Origin: Clostridium_AM tanneri
GTDB lineage: Bacteria > Bacillota > Clostridia > Clostridiales > Clostridiaceae
Direction: 5' to 3'
NCBI RefSeq assembly: GCF_033659955.1
Contig: NZ_JARUJP010000008.1
Span: 105,838 to 169,837, forward strand
DNA: 64,000 nucleotides
Shown here: one piece after another, positions 24,685 through 34,341 of the stretch
Layout: each line of letters starts with the position of its first letter
Position numbering within the stretch: position 1 is the first letter of the stretch
Notes under the pieces: generated by a model
Databases searched by the model: none
What the model was told of the DNA's origin: nothing
The model's input: only the letters and a program-made list of their open reading frames with translations
Position numbers and translations under genes: made by a program

Positions 24685-27063
24685 ATGAAAGTTCCTGTTA
24701 AATGGTTAAAGGACTATGTTAATATAGATATTTCACCAAAGGAGTTAGGAGATAGACTAACTTTAAGTGGTTCTAAGGTTGAGGAAGTTGTAACTACCGG
24801 TGATGAGATAGAAAATGTTGTTACAGCTAAATTAGTAAAAATAGAGCAACATCCTGACGCAGATAAGTTATCTGTTTGTTTTGCAGATATAGGAGAGGCA
24901 GAGCCAATACAAATAGTTACTGGAGCAACTAACATGAAAGAGGGAGATGTAGTTCCAGCAGCCCTTCACGGCTCAACAATCCATAAAGGAGTAAAAATTA
25001 AAAAGGGTAAGCTAAGAGGAGTTGTATCGAACGGTATGTTCTGCTCAGAAGAGGAGCTAGGCATAGCTGGAGATGAGCCAGTTCACGGACTTATGATACT
25101 TCCTTCTGATACTCCTGTTGGAAAAGATATAAAAGAAGTTTTAGACATGACAAGTTCTGTAATAGACTTAGAGATAACTTCAAATAGACCAGATTGCTTA
25201 AGTATTGTAGGAATGGCGAGAGAAACTGCAGCAACATTAAATACAACTTATAAAATGCCTCCTTTAGATTATAAGGCTTTATGTAAGGATAATATTCAAG
25301 AGCAATTAAAAGTAGAAGTGAGAGATAACCTATGTAGAAGATACATGGCTAGAGGAGTAAAGAACATAAAAATACAGCCATCACCAGGCTGGATGCAGGA
25401 TAGACTTTTAGAGGCTGGCGTTAGACCAATAAACAACATAGTAGATATAACAAACTTTGTTATGATAGAGCTTGGTCAGCCAATGCACGCCTTTGATGTT
25501 AGGGAAATAACTACAAAAACTATAGTGGTAGAGAGAGCTAAAGAAGGAGAGAAATTCACTACTTTAGACGGTGAGGAGAGAACGTTAAATTCAGATGTTC
25601 TTAACATAAAAAATGGAGAAACTACTATAGGCCTTGCAGGAATAATGGGAGGCTTAGACTCAGAAGTTAAGGAAGATACTACAGAGATTATCTTTGAAAG
25701 TGCCAATTTTGATGGCACCAACATAAGAGTATCTTCACAAAGACTAGGGCTTAGAACAGAGGCTTCATCAAAATTTGAAAAAGATTTAGATCCTAATTTA
25801 GCTGAAATAGCTATAGACAGAGCTTGTCACCTAGTTGAAGAGTTAGGTGCAGGGGAAGTTATGGAGGGAACTATTGATATATATCCTGAAAAGCTTCAGT
25901 CTCATACTGTAGAAGTAGATAGTAACTGGGTAAATAGATTCCTAGGAACAGAAATCTCAAAGGAAGATATGAAGGACTACCTAAACAGATTAGACTTAGT
26001 TACAGGAATAAAAGATGATATACTAGTCATTGCAGTTCCAACTTTCAGATCAGATGTAAATATAAAAGAAGATGTAGCTGAAGAAATAGCAAGAATATAT
26101 GGATACAACAATGTTCCTACTACCCTTGAAAAGAGTGCCAGCACTAGAGGCGGAAAAAATAGAAAGCAAAGATTAGATGATAAAGTAATAGAAGCTTTAA
26201 TAGGAAGCGGACTTAATCAATCTATCAGTTATTCCTTTGTAAGCCGTAAGGTTTTTGATAGAATACTTTTACCAGAAGATAACAGCTTAAGAAATGCTGT
26301 AGTTATAAGAAATCCTTTAGGAGAAGACTACAGCATAATGAGAACTACTACTATACCGTCTATGATGGAATCTCTTGCTAGAAATTATTCAAGAAATAAT
26401 GAGTATGCAAGATTATTTGAAATGGGAAAAGTATATATACCTAATGAAGATTCAAATAAGCTTCCAGAGGAAAGAAACCTAGCTACAATAGGCCTATATG
26501 GTGATGTTGACTACTTTAATATAAAGGGAGTAGTTGAAAATATGTTAGAAGCTTTAGGAATTGAAAAGTTCTCCTTTAAGAGAGAAAGTGAAAACCCTAG
26601 CTTCCACCCAGGAAAAACTGCAGCTCTTTATATAAAGAAAGATTTAGTAGGAATTTTAGGAGAAATTCATCCAGATGTAGCTGAGAACTATGGAATAGAT
26701 GAAAGATGCTACATTGCTGAGTTGAATCTAGATGTATTATATAGTAATGCAAATTTAGATAAAAAGTATAAGGCTCTTCCTAAGTATCCAGCAGTTACAA
26801 GAGATATGGCAATTTTAGTAGATGACAATGTACTTGTACAGGAAATAGAAGATATAATGTGGAAGCAGGGCGGAAACATAGTTGAAAGTATTAAGCTTTT
26901 TGACGTATATAAAGGGGAACAAGTACCACAAGGAAAGAAGAGTATAGCTTATGCCCTAGTTTACAGAGCAGAAAATAGAACTTTAACAGATGCAGATGTA
27001 AATAAGGTTCATGATAAAATTTTAAGAACTTTAGAGAATAGACTAGGAGCACAACTTAGATAA
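24685..27063 (+). CDS. pheT: Phenylalanine--tRNA ligase beta subunit
   Basis: A 792-residue beta subunit. In order: tRNA-binding EMAP-like domain (residues 40-150), B3/B4 editing domain, B5 domain, core domain and the C-terminal anticodon-binding ferredoxin-like domain (YPAVTRDMAILVD from about residue 700). I start at the ATG eight bases after AGGAGG; an in-frame TTG six bases upstream sits too close to that site. Follows pheS by 94 bases. Confidence 0.97.
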   Translation: MKVPVKWLKDYVNIDISPKELGDRLTLSGSKVEEVVTTGDEIENVVTAKLVKIEQHPDADKLSVCFADIGEAEPIQIVTGATNMKEGDVVPAALHGSTIHKGVKIKKGKLRGVVSNGMFCSEEELGIAGDEPVHGLMILPSDTPVGKDIKEVLDMTSSVIDLEITSNRPDCLSIVGMARETAATLNTTYKMPPLDYKALCKDNIQEQLKVEVRDNLCRRYMARGVKNIKIQPSPGWMQDRLLEAGVRPINNIVDITNFVMIELGQPMHAFDVREITTKTIVVERAKEGEKFTTLDGEERTLNSDVLNIKNGETTIGLAGIMGGLDSEVKEDTTEIIFESANFDGTNIRVSSQRLGLRTEASSKFEKDLDPNLAEIAIDRACHLVEELGAGEVMEGTIDIYPEKLQSHTVEVDSNWVNRFLGTEISKEDMKDYLNRLDLVTGIKDDILVIAVPTFRSDVNIKEDVAEEIARIYGYNNVPTTLEKSASTRGGKNRKQRLDDKVIEALIGSGLNQSISYSFVSRKVFDRILLPEDNSLRNAVVIRNPLGEDYSIMRTTTIPSMMESLARNYSRNNEYARLFEMGKVYIPNEDSNKLPEERNLATIGLYGDVDYFNIKGVVENMLEALGIEKFSFKRESENPSFHPGKTAALYIKKDLVGILGEIHPDVAENYGIDERCYIAELNLDVLYSNANLDKKYKALPKYPAVTRDMAILVDDNVLVQEIEDIMWKQGGNIVESIKLFDVYKGEQVPQGKKSIAYALVYRAENRTLTDADVNKVHDKILRTLENRLGAQLR

Positions 27064-27069
27064 TAGGGA

Positions 27070-27107
27070 AAAATCAGTAGGGCATTAGGTACCTACTGAT
27101 TTTTTTA
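27070..27107 (+). terminator. Terminator of pheST
   Basis: Stem aaaatcagtagg / cctactgatttt with T-run. Confidence 0.9.
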
Positions 27108-27237
27108 TATTACTTAATTTGAATTTTTCTTTAATATTGTAATAAGGTAAAATAAATAGTTTAATATATGCAAACTTTATGGTAGAATAGTGGTAAGTAA
27201 CTTGGAGTAAAGAGTAATTATCTAAGAGGGTGTTCAC

Positions 27238-27837
27238 ATGAATATTGTAACAGTTAAGATAAATGGTGTGGAATATAACTTAAAAGGTGAAGAACAAGAA
27301 GAATACTTGCATAAGGTAGCAGGCTATGTAGATAAAAAGGTAAGAAATATATTAGAGAATAATAAAAAACTAAGTACTTCTTCTGCGGCTATTCTTTCTG
27401 CTGTAAATATAGTTGATGATATGTTTAAAAAGCAAAAAGAATATGAGAGTTTTTTAGAGAAGCTTGAGGATATTGAAAAAATCAGGAAGAACTATGAAGC
27501 AGATATAGAATCTTTAAAGAAGCAGTTAAAACATATGGAAGAGTATAATTTAGAGCTTCAACAAAAATTAAAGAACAGTACCAATATTCAAGAGTTAGAG
27601 AGAAAAGAAGAAAAGATACGTAAGATTACAAATGAAATGGAGATAATGCAGGAGACTGCCCAAAGTTATATGAAGGCAAATACAGAACTTAAATCTGAAA
27701 ATAAAGAGCTTAAGTTCCAGCTTCAATCGGCTAAGTATAAGGTAATAGACCTGCAGCACAAGCTTATGGAAAATCAAATAAGTCTTGTAAAAGAAAAAAA
27801 ACAGAATAATCCTCTTTTAAATAGCAATGCAAAATAA
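27238..27837 (+). CDS. zapA: Cell division protein ZapA with long coiled-coil tail
   Basis: A 199-residue protein. Residues 1-~80 match ZapA (VTVKINGVEYNLKGEE, YLHKVAGYVDKKV, SAAILSAVNIVDDMFK), which bundles FtsZ at midcell. From about 75 to 190 there is a long charged coiled coil, longer than in classical ZapA (about 90-100 residues), as in many clostridial versions. Placed after pheT, a common Firmicute arrangement. Confidence 0.88.
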   Translation: MNIVTVKINGVEYNLKGEEQEEYLHKVAGYVDKKVRNILENNKKLSTSSAAILSAVNIVDDMFKKQKEYESFLEKLEDIEKIRKNYEADIESLKKQLKHMEEYNLELQQKLKNSTNIQELERKEEKIRKITNEMEIMQETAQSYMKANTELKSENKELKFQLQSAKYKVIDLQHKLMENQISLVKEKKQNNPLLNSNAK

Positions 27838-27882
27838 ACCCTGAACTAATTGTATCTTAATTAGTTCAGGGTTTATTTTATT
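27831..27882 (+). terminator. Terminator overlapping the zapA stop codon
   Basis: Twenty-base arms, aaaataaaccctgaactaat paired with attagttcagggtttatttt, nine-base loop; T-rich 3' arm. Confidence 0.85.
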
Positions 27883-28052
27883 TAAAGCATGAACACTTAC
27901 ATAAAGGTTGTAATACTATATACTATGTAAATTTAAAAAAAATTGTATCTTATGGTACTTGATATAATGTTTTTGTCTATAGTTTGTTAATGATCTAAAA
28001 CTAACTGTAACTTATTATAAAAAAAACTAAACATTAGAGAGTGTGAATTGAT

Positions 28053-29096
28053 ATGAAAAAAGCGTTAATAACAGGTATAACCGGACAAGATGGTTCTTAT
28101 CTAACAGAATTCTTGTTAAATAAAGACTATGAGGTTCATGGCATTATAAGGAGAGCAAGTAATTTTAATACAAAGAGAATAGATCATTTATTTGAAAACC
28201 CGGAGATAGGCAATAAGAGATTATTTCTTCATCATGGAGATTTAATTGATTCAAGTAACTTAAATCGATTGTTAGAAAAAATTCAACCAGAAGAAATATA
28301 CAATCTTGCGGCACAAAGTCATGTTCAGGTATCCTTTGAAGTTCCGGAATATACCACAGATACCAATGCTACAGGTACTCTTAGAATATTAGATGCTATA
28401 AGAAAAAGTGGACTGTATTGTAAGTTCTATCAGGCATCTACTTCTGAACTTTTTGGAGGATTAGTAGATACTGCACCACAAAGCGAAAGAACTCCCTTTT
28501 ATCCTAGAAGTCCCTATGCAGTAGCAAAGCAGTACGCCTATTGGATTACTGTTAATTATAGAGAGGCTTATGACCTATTTGCTTGTAATGGTATTTTATT
28601 TAACCACGAATCACCAAGAAGAGGAGAAACCTTTGTTACAAGAAAAATAACTAGGGCAGTAGCAAATATAGTGGCTGGAAATCAGGAAAGGCTTTCCCTG
28701 GGAAATATAGATGCTAAAAGAGACTGGGGATATGCAGGGGACTATGTGGAAGCTATGTGGTTAATACTGCAGCAGATTAAGCCTAGAGATTATGTCATTG
28801 CCACAGGAGAGGCCCATACAGTAAGAGAGTTTGTGGAACTAGCCTTTAAGGAAGTAGGTATAGATATAGAATGGAAAGATAACGGCATAGACGAAAAGGG
28901 AATAGATAAAAAGACAGGAAAGATTCTTGTAGATATAGATGAAAGATATTTTAGACCTACAGAGGTTGACTTATTATTGGGGAATCCATCGAAAGCGGAA
29001 AGAGAATTAGGCTGGAAGAGAAAGGTTGATTTTAAAGCTCTAGTGCATATGATGGTAAAAGCGGATTTAAAGGAAATAGCAGGTCTAAATTTATAG
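28053..29096 (+). CDS. gmd: GDP-mannose 4,6-dehydratase
   Basis: A 347-residue extended SDR enzyme that makes GDP-4-keto-6-deoxymannose. NADP motif GITGQDGSYL (residues 7-16), catalytic SPYAVAKQYAYW with YxxxK, and STSELFGG are present; length is normal. The next gene is fcl, so together they make GDP-L-fucose. Starts the sugar-nucleotide and glycosyltransferase cluster that runs to 33822. Confidence 0.95.
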   Translation: MKKALITGITGQDGSYLTEFLLNKDYEVHGIIRRASNFNTKRIDHLFENPEIGNKRLFLHHGDLIDSSNLNRLLEKIQPEEIYNLAAQSHVQVSFEVPEYTTDTNATGTLRILDAIRKSGLYCKFYQASTSELFGGLVDTAPQSERTPFYPRSPYAVAKQYAYWITVNYREAYDLFACNGILFNHESPRRGETFVTRKITRAVANIVAGNQERLSLGNIDAKRDWGYAGDYVEAMWLILQQIKPRDYVIATGEAHTVREFVELAFKEVGIDIEWKDNGIDEKGIDKKTGKILVDIDERYFRPTEVDLLLGNPSKAERELGWKRKVDFKALVHMMVKADLKEIAGLNL

Positions 29097-29130
29097 AGTT
29101 AGCAAGCAATTAATATAGGAGAGTATGTTA

Positions 29131-30069
29131 ATGAATAAAGATAGTAAAATCTATGTAGCAGGACATAAGGGACTTGTAGGCTCAGCCATAGTCAGAAATC
29201 TAAGAGCTAGAGGATACGAAAATATAATTGGAAGAAGTCACAGCGAGCTGGATTTAACAAATGCTGATAAGGTAAGAGAGTTCTTTAAGGAGCAAAAACC
29301 AGAATATGTCTTTCTAGCAGCAGCAAAAGTTGGCGGTATAAATGCTAATAATAAAGCTCCAGCAGACTTTATTTATGAAAATTTAATGATAGAGTGTAAT
29401 GTAATAAAGGCGGCTCATGACTCCAAGATTAAAAAGCTTCTATTTTTAGGAAGTTCATGTATATATCCTAAAATGTGTCCACAGCCAATAAAGGAAGAAT
29501 ATTTGTTATCTGGATATCTTGAAGAAACAAACGAGGGATATGCACTTGCCAAAATATCAGGATTAAAAATGTGCCAGTTCTTTAAAAAACAATATAGGGA
29601 TAATTTCATAAGCGTTATGCCAACTAATCTTTACGGACCTAATGATAACTTTGACTTGCAGACATCTCATGTAATGCCGGCCCTTATAAGGAAATTCCAT
29701 GAAGCTAAGATTAATAATAAACCTTATGTAGAGATATGGGGTACAGGCAAACCTCTTAGGGAGTTTTTACATGTAGATGATATGGCTGATGCCTGTGTTT
29801 ACCTTATGGAGAATTATGATGGTGAAGAGCATGTGAATATTGGCACAGGAAGAGAAGTTACAATAAGAAAGCTAGCAAAAATAATTGCAAATATAGTTGG
29901 ATATAAAGGTGAACTAAAATTTGATGACAGCAAACCTGATGGAACACCTAGAAAATTATTAGATGTTAATAAACTAAATAGTCTTGGTTGGAGATATAAA
30001 ATAGAACTGGAAGAAGGAATAAAAGAAGTATACCAATGGTTTATTAAAAATTATCCAAAAGATAATTAG
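29131..30069 (+). CDS. fcl: GDP-L-fucose synthase
   Basis: A 312-residue SDR epimerase/reductase converting GDP-4-keto-6-deoxymannose to GDP-L-fucose. NADP motif AGHKGLVGSA, LGSSCIYPK and the catalytic YALAKISG (YxxxK) are visible. I start at ATG 29131, seven bases after AGGAGAG; an ATG six bases upstream is too close to that site. The donor it makes fits the two fucosyltransferase-like genes in the window (GT11 next door, GT10 at 50485). Confidence 0.95.
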   Translation: MNKDSKIYVAGHKGLVGSAIVRNLRARGYENIIGRSHSELDLTNADKVREFFKEQKPEYVFLAAAKVGGINANNKAPADFIYENLMIECNVIKAAHDSKIKKLLFLGSSCIYPKMCPQPIKEEYLLSGYLEETNEGYALAKISGLKMCQFFKKQYRDNFISVMPTNLYGPNDNFDLQTSHVMPALIRKFHEAKINNKPYVEIWGTGKPLREFLHVDDMADACVYLMENYDGEEHVNIGTGREVTIRKLAKIIANIVGYKGELKFDDSKPDGTPRKLLDVNKLNSLGWRYKIELEEGIKEVYQWFIKNYPKDN

Positions 30070-30098
30070 AAGAGACGCTAGAAAGGAGAAAACTACAA

Positions 30099-30908
30099 AT
30101 GATTATAGTGCCAGTAGGTGGAGGGCTAGGCAATCAGTTTTTTCAATATGCCTTAGGAAGAAGATTAGCAATAGTAAATAAAGCGGATGTTAAATTCCAG
30201 ATTCCAGTGTATAAACAGAATTACTATAGAAACTACTGCTTAAAATATTTTAATACAATAGAAAATATAGCAGACGAAAAAGAAATAGAAGAGATGAAAA
30301 AGCGATGTTATATATCTGAAAAATATTTTCATTTTAATAAAGAAATATTAAATCTGCAGGGAGATGCTTATCTACAGGGGTATTGGCAAAGTGAAAAATA
30401 CTTTAAGGATATTGAAGAGGTAATAAGACAAGAGCTTACACTAAAAAATAAATCAAGTTTACCCAATGTGGAAATGGCTACTAAAATCCAAAACTGTAAT
30501 TCCATAAGTCTTCATATTAGACGAGGAGACTATTTGTGGGTACCAAACTCTATAATTAAAGAACTTTATTCTTTAGAGTATTACCATAATGCCGCAAATA
30601 TAGTTGCAAGTTCAATAGATGAACCTCAGTTCTTTATTTTTTCTGATGATATGGAGTGGGTAAAACAAAATCTTAAGTTAAAATATAAAATGACCTTTGT
30701 TGATATAAATGATAATGATAAGAATTATGAAGATTTGAATTTAATGAGTTTATGTAAACATCATATAATAGCTAACAGTACCTTTAGCTGGTGGGGAGCA
30801 TGGCTTGGAAAAAATAATAGTAAAATCGTAATTGCCCCTAGAAACTGGTTTAATAATAAAGACATGAATACTTCGGATTTAATACCAGAATCATGGATAA
30901 GGATTTGA
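30099..30908 (+). CDS. GT11 family alpha-1,2-fucosyltransferase-like enzyme
   Basis: A 269-residue GT-B type transferase. HIRRGDYLW (about residue 141) is the GDP-fucose-binding HxRRGD motif shared by alpha-1,2/1,6-fucosyltransferases; FIFSDD and IIANSTFSWWGAWLG (about residue 227) are the other GT11 motifs. It begins GGGLGNQFFQYALGR, the family N-terminus. It sits 29 bases after fcl, so donor and transferase are co-expressed. Acceptor unknown; a terminal galactose would be typical. Confidence 0.9.
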   Translation: MIIVPVGGGLGNQFFQYALGRRLAIVNKADVKFQIPVYKQNYYRNYCLKYFNTIENIADEKEIEEMKKRCYISEKYFHFNKEILNLQGDAYLQGYWQSEKYFKDIEEVIRQELTLKNKSSLPNVEMATKIQNCNSISLHIRRGDYLWVPNSIIKELYSLEYYHNAANIVASSIDEPQFFIFSDDMEWVKQNLKLKYKMTFVDINDNDKNYEDLNLMSLCKHHIIANSTFSWWGAWLGKNNSKIVIAPRNWFNNKDMNTSDLIPESWIRI

Positions 30909-30943
30909 TATATTTAAATATAAATATGAAAGGATGCTTTACT

Positions 30944-31579
30944 ATGTTTGATGAAAAAATTTCGGTACTCATACCTTTTAAATCTGATGGTGGGTACCGT
31001 GAAAAAAACTGGCAATGGATAAAAAGAAGATATGAGGCTTTGCTACCTAATGCTGAAATATGTATAGGTAACTCAGATATAGAACCCTTTTCTAGATCTG
31101 CTGCAATAAATGATGCTGCAAGAAAAGCAACTAGAGAAACATTTATGATTGCTGATGCAGATATATCCTTTGACACAAAACAAATAGAACTTGGCATTGG
31201 TGCACTAAAAGATTATGTTTGGGTATTGCCTTTCGTGCATTCAAATTTTCTAAAGGAAGATCAAACAACTTGGCTGCTAAATCAAGAACCTTCTATAACT
31301 ATGAGTGATATTGATTTTACTGGGTGTCATACTTGTACTGGTATAAATAGTCAGATAGTTATAGTACCTAGGCAATATTTTGAGAAGGTTGGAGGATTTG
31401 ATGAACGGTTTAAGGGATGGGGATGTGAAGACGATGCATTCTTAATGGCCATGTATAAACATTGTGGTGCCAATACACGGCTAGATGGATTCAGTACATG
31501 GCACTTACATCATCCTCATGCATCTATGGATAACTACGGTAATAACTTGAGTATTTTACAGGATTTTTATCTAAAATAG
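30944..31579 (+). CDS. GT-A glycosyltransferase with galactosyltransferase (GT7-like) C-terminal motif
   Basis: A 211-residue GT-A fold enzyme. It opens ISVLIPFKSDGG, has an ADADISF segment with a DxD-like motif near residue 80, and FKGWGCEDDAFLMAMY near residue 160. The last resembles the WGWGxEDDD motif of animal beta-1,4-galactosyltransferases and of bacterial chondroitin synthases (Glyco_transf_7C). I start at the ATG after AAAGGA; a longer frame begins upstream inside the GT11 gene. Last gene of the gmd-fcl-GT11 group. Sugar specificity is inferred. Confidence 0.75.
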   Translation: MFDEKISVLIPFKSDGGYREKNWQWIKRRYEALLPNAEICIGNSDIEPFSRSAAINDAARKATRETFMIADADISFDTKQIELGIGALKDYVWVLPFVHSNFLKEDQTTWLLNQEPSITMSDIDFTGCHTCTGINSQIVIVPRQYFEKVGGFDERFKGWGCEDDAFLMAMYKHCGANTRLDGFSTWHLHHPHASMDNYGNNLSILQDFYLK

Positions 31580-31889
31580 TCTACCAAAAGTAGTAGTACC
31601 CTAGCAAGTAAAAAGATAATTTAGAATTTATAGGGTTCCAAACAGAAAAGTAAATATTTATTATTTAAAACCTAAGGATTTAAACTATATAAGGAAATGT
31701 ATAAGGTAATTTTCTGACTTGGAACCTCTATATACACTATAGATTTTTTATGGTTAAAAGTAGATATCAACTTCTTTAAAGTTGATATCTCAAATAGAAT
31801 ATTCTAATAATTCGTGATATTGATTAAAAGTATTGCATAATAATATTTTAAGACTATAGTAATATATAAGCTTTTAGGGGGATTTGCTT
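31580..31889 (+). promoter_or_regulatory. 310-base gap with a sigma-E-like promoter before the GT4 gene
   Basis: No coding frame. A hairpin agatatcaact / agttgatatct lies at 31763-31791 without a T-run. ATATT at 31817-31821, 14 bases, then CATAATAAT at 31836-31844 fits the mother-cell sigma-E pattern and would start transcription about 40 bases before the GT4 ATG. This suggests the downstream transferases are switched on during sporulation. Confidence 0.45.
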
Positions 31890-32882
31890 ATGAAGATACT
31901 ACTTTGCGTAAGAGGAGATTATTATAGAAACTTTGCAGGGGATTCTGTGCAAGTCATAAAAACAGCAGAACACCTGAAGAAAATGGGAGTAAGTGTAGAG
32001 ATAAATAATGGCCATATAGTGGATTACTCTGGTTATGATATAGTACATTTATTTAACTTGACCATGATAGGAGAAACATATAAATATTTTAAAATAGCTA
32101 AGTCCTATAAAAAAAATATAGTACTGTCTTCTGTATACTGGGATTTTAAAAAATACTATAATCATATTAATGATTTAGAAAGCATTAAGTTATGGGATAG
32201 GTGCAAGGTATATAGAACGGAGATATTAAGAGGATGTAAGATGGTATTTCCTAACAGTAAGGCTGAAGGAGAATTAATACAAAAAGAATTTGGGGGATGG
32301 GTTCCCTGTACTGTAGTTTACAATGGAGTAGAAGTGGAAAACGATGATGTACCCCTTTATAATTTCAAAGGAAGACATAATTTAAATAATTATGTCCTAT
32401 GCGTTGGCACAATAGATAAAAGAAAAAACCAGTTGCTTCTAGCTAAAGTGTGCAGCGATTTGGGAGCTCAATTAGTTTTAGTTGGAAACATAGGAGATAA
32501 AAATTATTTTAATGAATGCATGAAATTTAAAAATGTAGTGTATCTAGGATTTATGGATAATTATAATGTGTATAATGCCTACAGGTTTGCTAAACTTCAC
32601 GTACTGCCATCCTTTCTAGAGACTCCAGGTTTATCATCATTAGAAGCTGCAGCAAGTGGATGTAATATAGTATCAACAATTGAAGGTTGTGCTGAAGAGT
32701 ACTTTAAGAAAATGGCACTTTACTGCAATCCCTATGATATAGACAGTGTCTACGAATCAGTTAGACTTGGAATGAAGCAAAATAAGAATTGTAGTCTAAA
32801 GTCCTATGTTACAGAAAATTATAATTGGGATAAATGTATAAAAGTACTCTATGAAAGCTATTTAAAAATAGGGGGAAACTAA
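31890..32882 (+). CDS. GT4 family glycosyltransferase
   Basis: A 330-residue GT-B enzyme. The C-terminal domain has GTIDKRKNQLLL and the nucleotide-sugar pocket ETPGLSSLEAAASGCNIVST with the family's conserved glutamates (about residue 250-265). The N-terminal ~150 residues are the acceptor domain. Start ATG follows AGGGGG; an in-frame TTG lies six bases upstream. Five bases before the next glycosyltransferase, so translationally linked. Confidence 0.85.
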   Translation: MKILLCVRGDYYRNFAGDSVQVIKTAEHLKKMGVSVEINNGHIVDYSGYDIVHLFNLTMIGETYKYFKIAKSYKKNIVLSSVYWDFKKYYNHINDLESIKLWDRCKVYRTEILRGCKMVFPNSKAEGELIQKEFGGWVPCTVVYNGVEVENDDVPLYNFKGRHNLNNYVLCVGTIDKRKNQLLLAKVCSDLGAQLVLVGNIGDKNYFNECMKFKNVVYLGFMDNYNVYNAYRFAKLHVLPSFLETPGLSSLEAAASGCNIVSTIEGCAEEYFKKMALYCNPYDIDSVYESVRLGMKQNKNCSLKSYVTENYNWDKCIKVLYESYLKIGGN

Positions 32883-32886
32883 TACT

Positions 32887-33822
32887 ATGCTTAGTAAAGT
32901 AATTTATTCTAAGGAAGAAAGCATTATTGATAACGATAACAGTGGCTTTTATGCCTCAGTTATAGTTCCTTGTAAAAATGAGGTTGACAGCATAAAATGG
33001 ACAATAGATTCTATAAAAAACTCCCAAAATAATCTGTCCTATGAAATCATCATAGTTGATGATGGTTCTACAGATAGAAGCTGTAATTTTATAGATGAAA
33101 ATAAAGAAGCTTATAAAAATATAAGAATTATAAGAACCGAAAATGGGGGAACAGCCGGTGCCAGAAACATAGGTGCAGAAGCGGCAGAAGGGAAATATCT
33201 ATTTTTTTGTGATGCACATGTAAAAGTGCCAGATTATTGGATTGATAACCTAATAGAAACCCTGGAAAAGAATGATGCTGATGCTGTAGCTGCAACTATA
33301 AAGGTTATGGATGGAGAGGCTAGAGGATATGGTGGAACCTGGAATAATAAGCTTCAATTTACGTGGTTAGGAAAGCCTGAAGAAACAGTTGCAGAGATAC
33401 CTTTTTTATCTGGTGGAGCTTTAGCAATTAAAAGAGATGTTTTTCAGGAGATTGGTGGATTTGATAAAAACTTTGAAGTTTATGGTGTTGAAGATCAAGA
33501 AATATCCTTAAAGCTATGGTTATTTGGTTATAAAGTGGTGATTAACTGCTCTGTTGAAGTAGAGCACCTCTATAAAGAGAAACGGTGTTACGAGGTAACC
33601 TATCTTAATGTACAATATAACTTCTTATGTATGGTGTATTCACACTTTGGTTATGATAATTTAGTTAAAGCAATAAGGGCAGCAAAAGAACTTCCAAGCT
33701 TTGATGAAGCCATGGCAAAGGTGATAGTAAATGATAATATATTTAAACAAAGAAGAGATTATTTTAGTAGAAGAAAATATGATGAAAATTATTTTATACA
33801 AAAATTCAATATACAATTTTAA
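32887..33822 (+). CDS. GT2/GT27-like glycosyltransferase (paralogue 1 of 3)
   Basis: A 311-residue GT-A enzyme. Residues 22-130 have ASVIVPCKNE, IIVDDGSTD and YLFFCDAHVKVPDYWI. The DxH in CDAH followed by a W, then GGFDKNFEVYGVEDQEISLKLW and VEVEHLYKE, follow the order seen in polypeptide N-acetylgalactosaminyltransferases (GT27: LDSH..GWLEPL, IWGGENxEISFRxW, VGHVFR). Two close paralogues are at 45826 and 46903. Such an enzyme could start O-glycans on Thr. That role is inference; assignment to the GT2 superfamily is firm. Confidence 0.8.
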   Translation: MLSKVIYSKEESIIDNDNSGFYASVIVPCKNEVDSIKWTIDSIKNSQNNLSYEIIIVDDGSTDRSCNFIDENKEAYKNIRIIRTENGGTAGARNIGAEAAEGKYLFFCDAHVKVPDYWIDNLIETLEKNDADAVAATIKVMDGEARGYGGTWNNKLQFTWLGKPEETVAEIPFLSGGALAIKRDVFQEIGGFDKNFEVYGVEDQEISLKLWLFGYKVVINCSVEVEHLYKEKRCYEVTYLNVQYNFLCMVYSHFGYDNLVKAIRAAKELPSFDEAMAKVIVNDNIFKQRRDYFSRRKYDENYFIQKFNIQF

Positions 33823-33879
33823 TGTTGAGTAGTGAAATTCTCCCTTTGTATAGGTGGGTAAGTTTTATCCGATGACTAC

Positions 33880-33923
33880 CCGCTCTAATACTCCCTCTTC
33901 TCTAAGAGGGAGTATTAGAGCGG
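33880..33923. repeat. Perfect 20-bp inverted repeat
   Basis: Arms ccgctctaatactccctctt (33880-33899) and their exact complement (33904-33923) around CTCT. No T-run follows on either strand. It lies in the 519-base gap 33823-34341, which has no coding frame. Confidence 0.85.
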
Positions 33924-33949
33924 CCACGTCCCTGGATTCGTTCAACTAA

Positions 33950-33981
33950 GAATCAGATGGAGTTGAAACTCCATCTGATTC
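33950..33981. repeat. Perfect 15-bp inverted repeat
   Basis: Arms gaatcagatggagtt (33950-33964) and aactccatctgattc (33967-33981) around GA. No T-run. Confidence 0.85.
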
Positions 33982-34031
33982 AAGTTTCCACTTCATTAAA
34001 AATATATTTTAAAATAGAATTATAAATTTAT

Positions 34032-34113
34032 AAATGGGCTGTTGAACTAATTTGAACCGCCCCCTGTCAAGTAGACAGTTAGTGGTTCACTATTTTAGTG
34101 CGACAGCCCATTT
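34032..34113. repeat. Nested inverted repeats resembling insertion-sequence ends
   Basis: Outer arms aaatgggctgt / acagcccattt enclose gaacc / ggttc and ctgtc / gacag. Its minus strand reads GGGCTGTCGCACTAAAATA, almost the same as GGGCTGTCCCACTAAAATA at 35439-35457. GGGCTGTC-type ends are common in Firmicute insertion sequences of the IS1182 kind; I see no transposase. Confidence 0.5.
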
Positions 34114-34270
34114 TACTCTATGACTATAGTAGCTTTGTATAGCTTATGCCTTTTTCATTTGTGAACACTCCCAACTATATCCTAAATAAGCTAACACCAG
34201 TCGCGTAGTTATATTTAACTCTAATAAAAAGAGCTTAGCTTAACTGGTGCTCTTACAATATAATTTTGTA

Positions 34271-34297
34271 ACCAATTCAATCCCAGTACATATATTA
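34271..34297 (+). promoter_or_regulatory. Sigma-K-like promoter of the 34342 gene
   Basis: AC at 34271-34272, 16 bases, CATATATTA at 34289-34297: a full match to the late mother-cell pattern AC-N16/17-CATANNNTA, 45 bases before the start codon. Confidence 0.6.
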
Positions 34298-34341
34298 TTA
34301 TTGGGGATAACCTAATAATATATACAAAAGAGGGGATTTTT

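Noticed and set aside
33880..33923. 20-bp inverted repeat as a terminator
   Set aside because: There is no T-run after it on either strand, so it is listed as a repeat.
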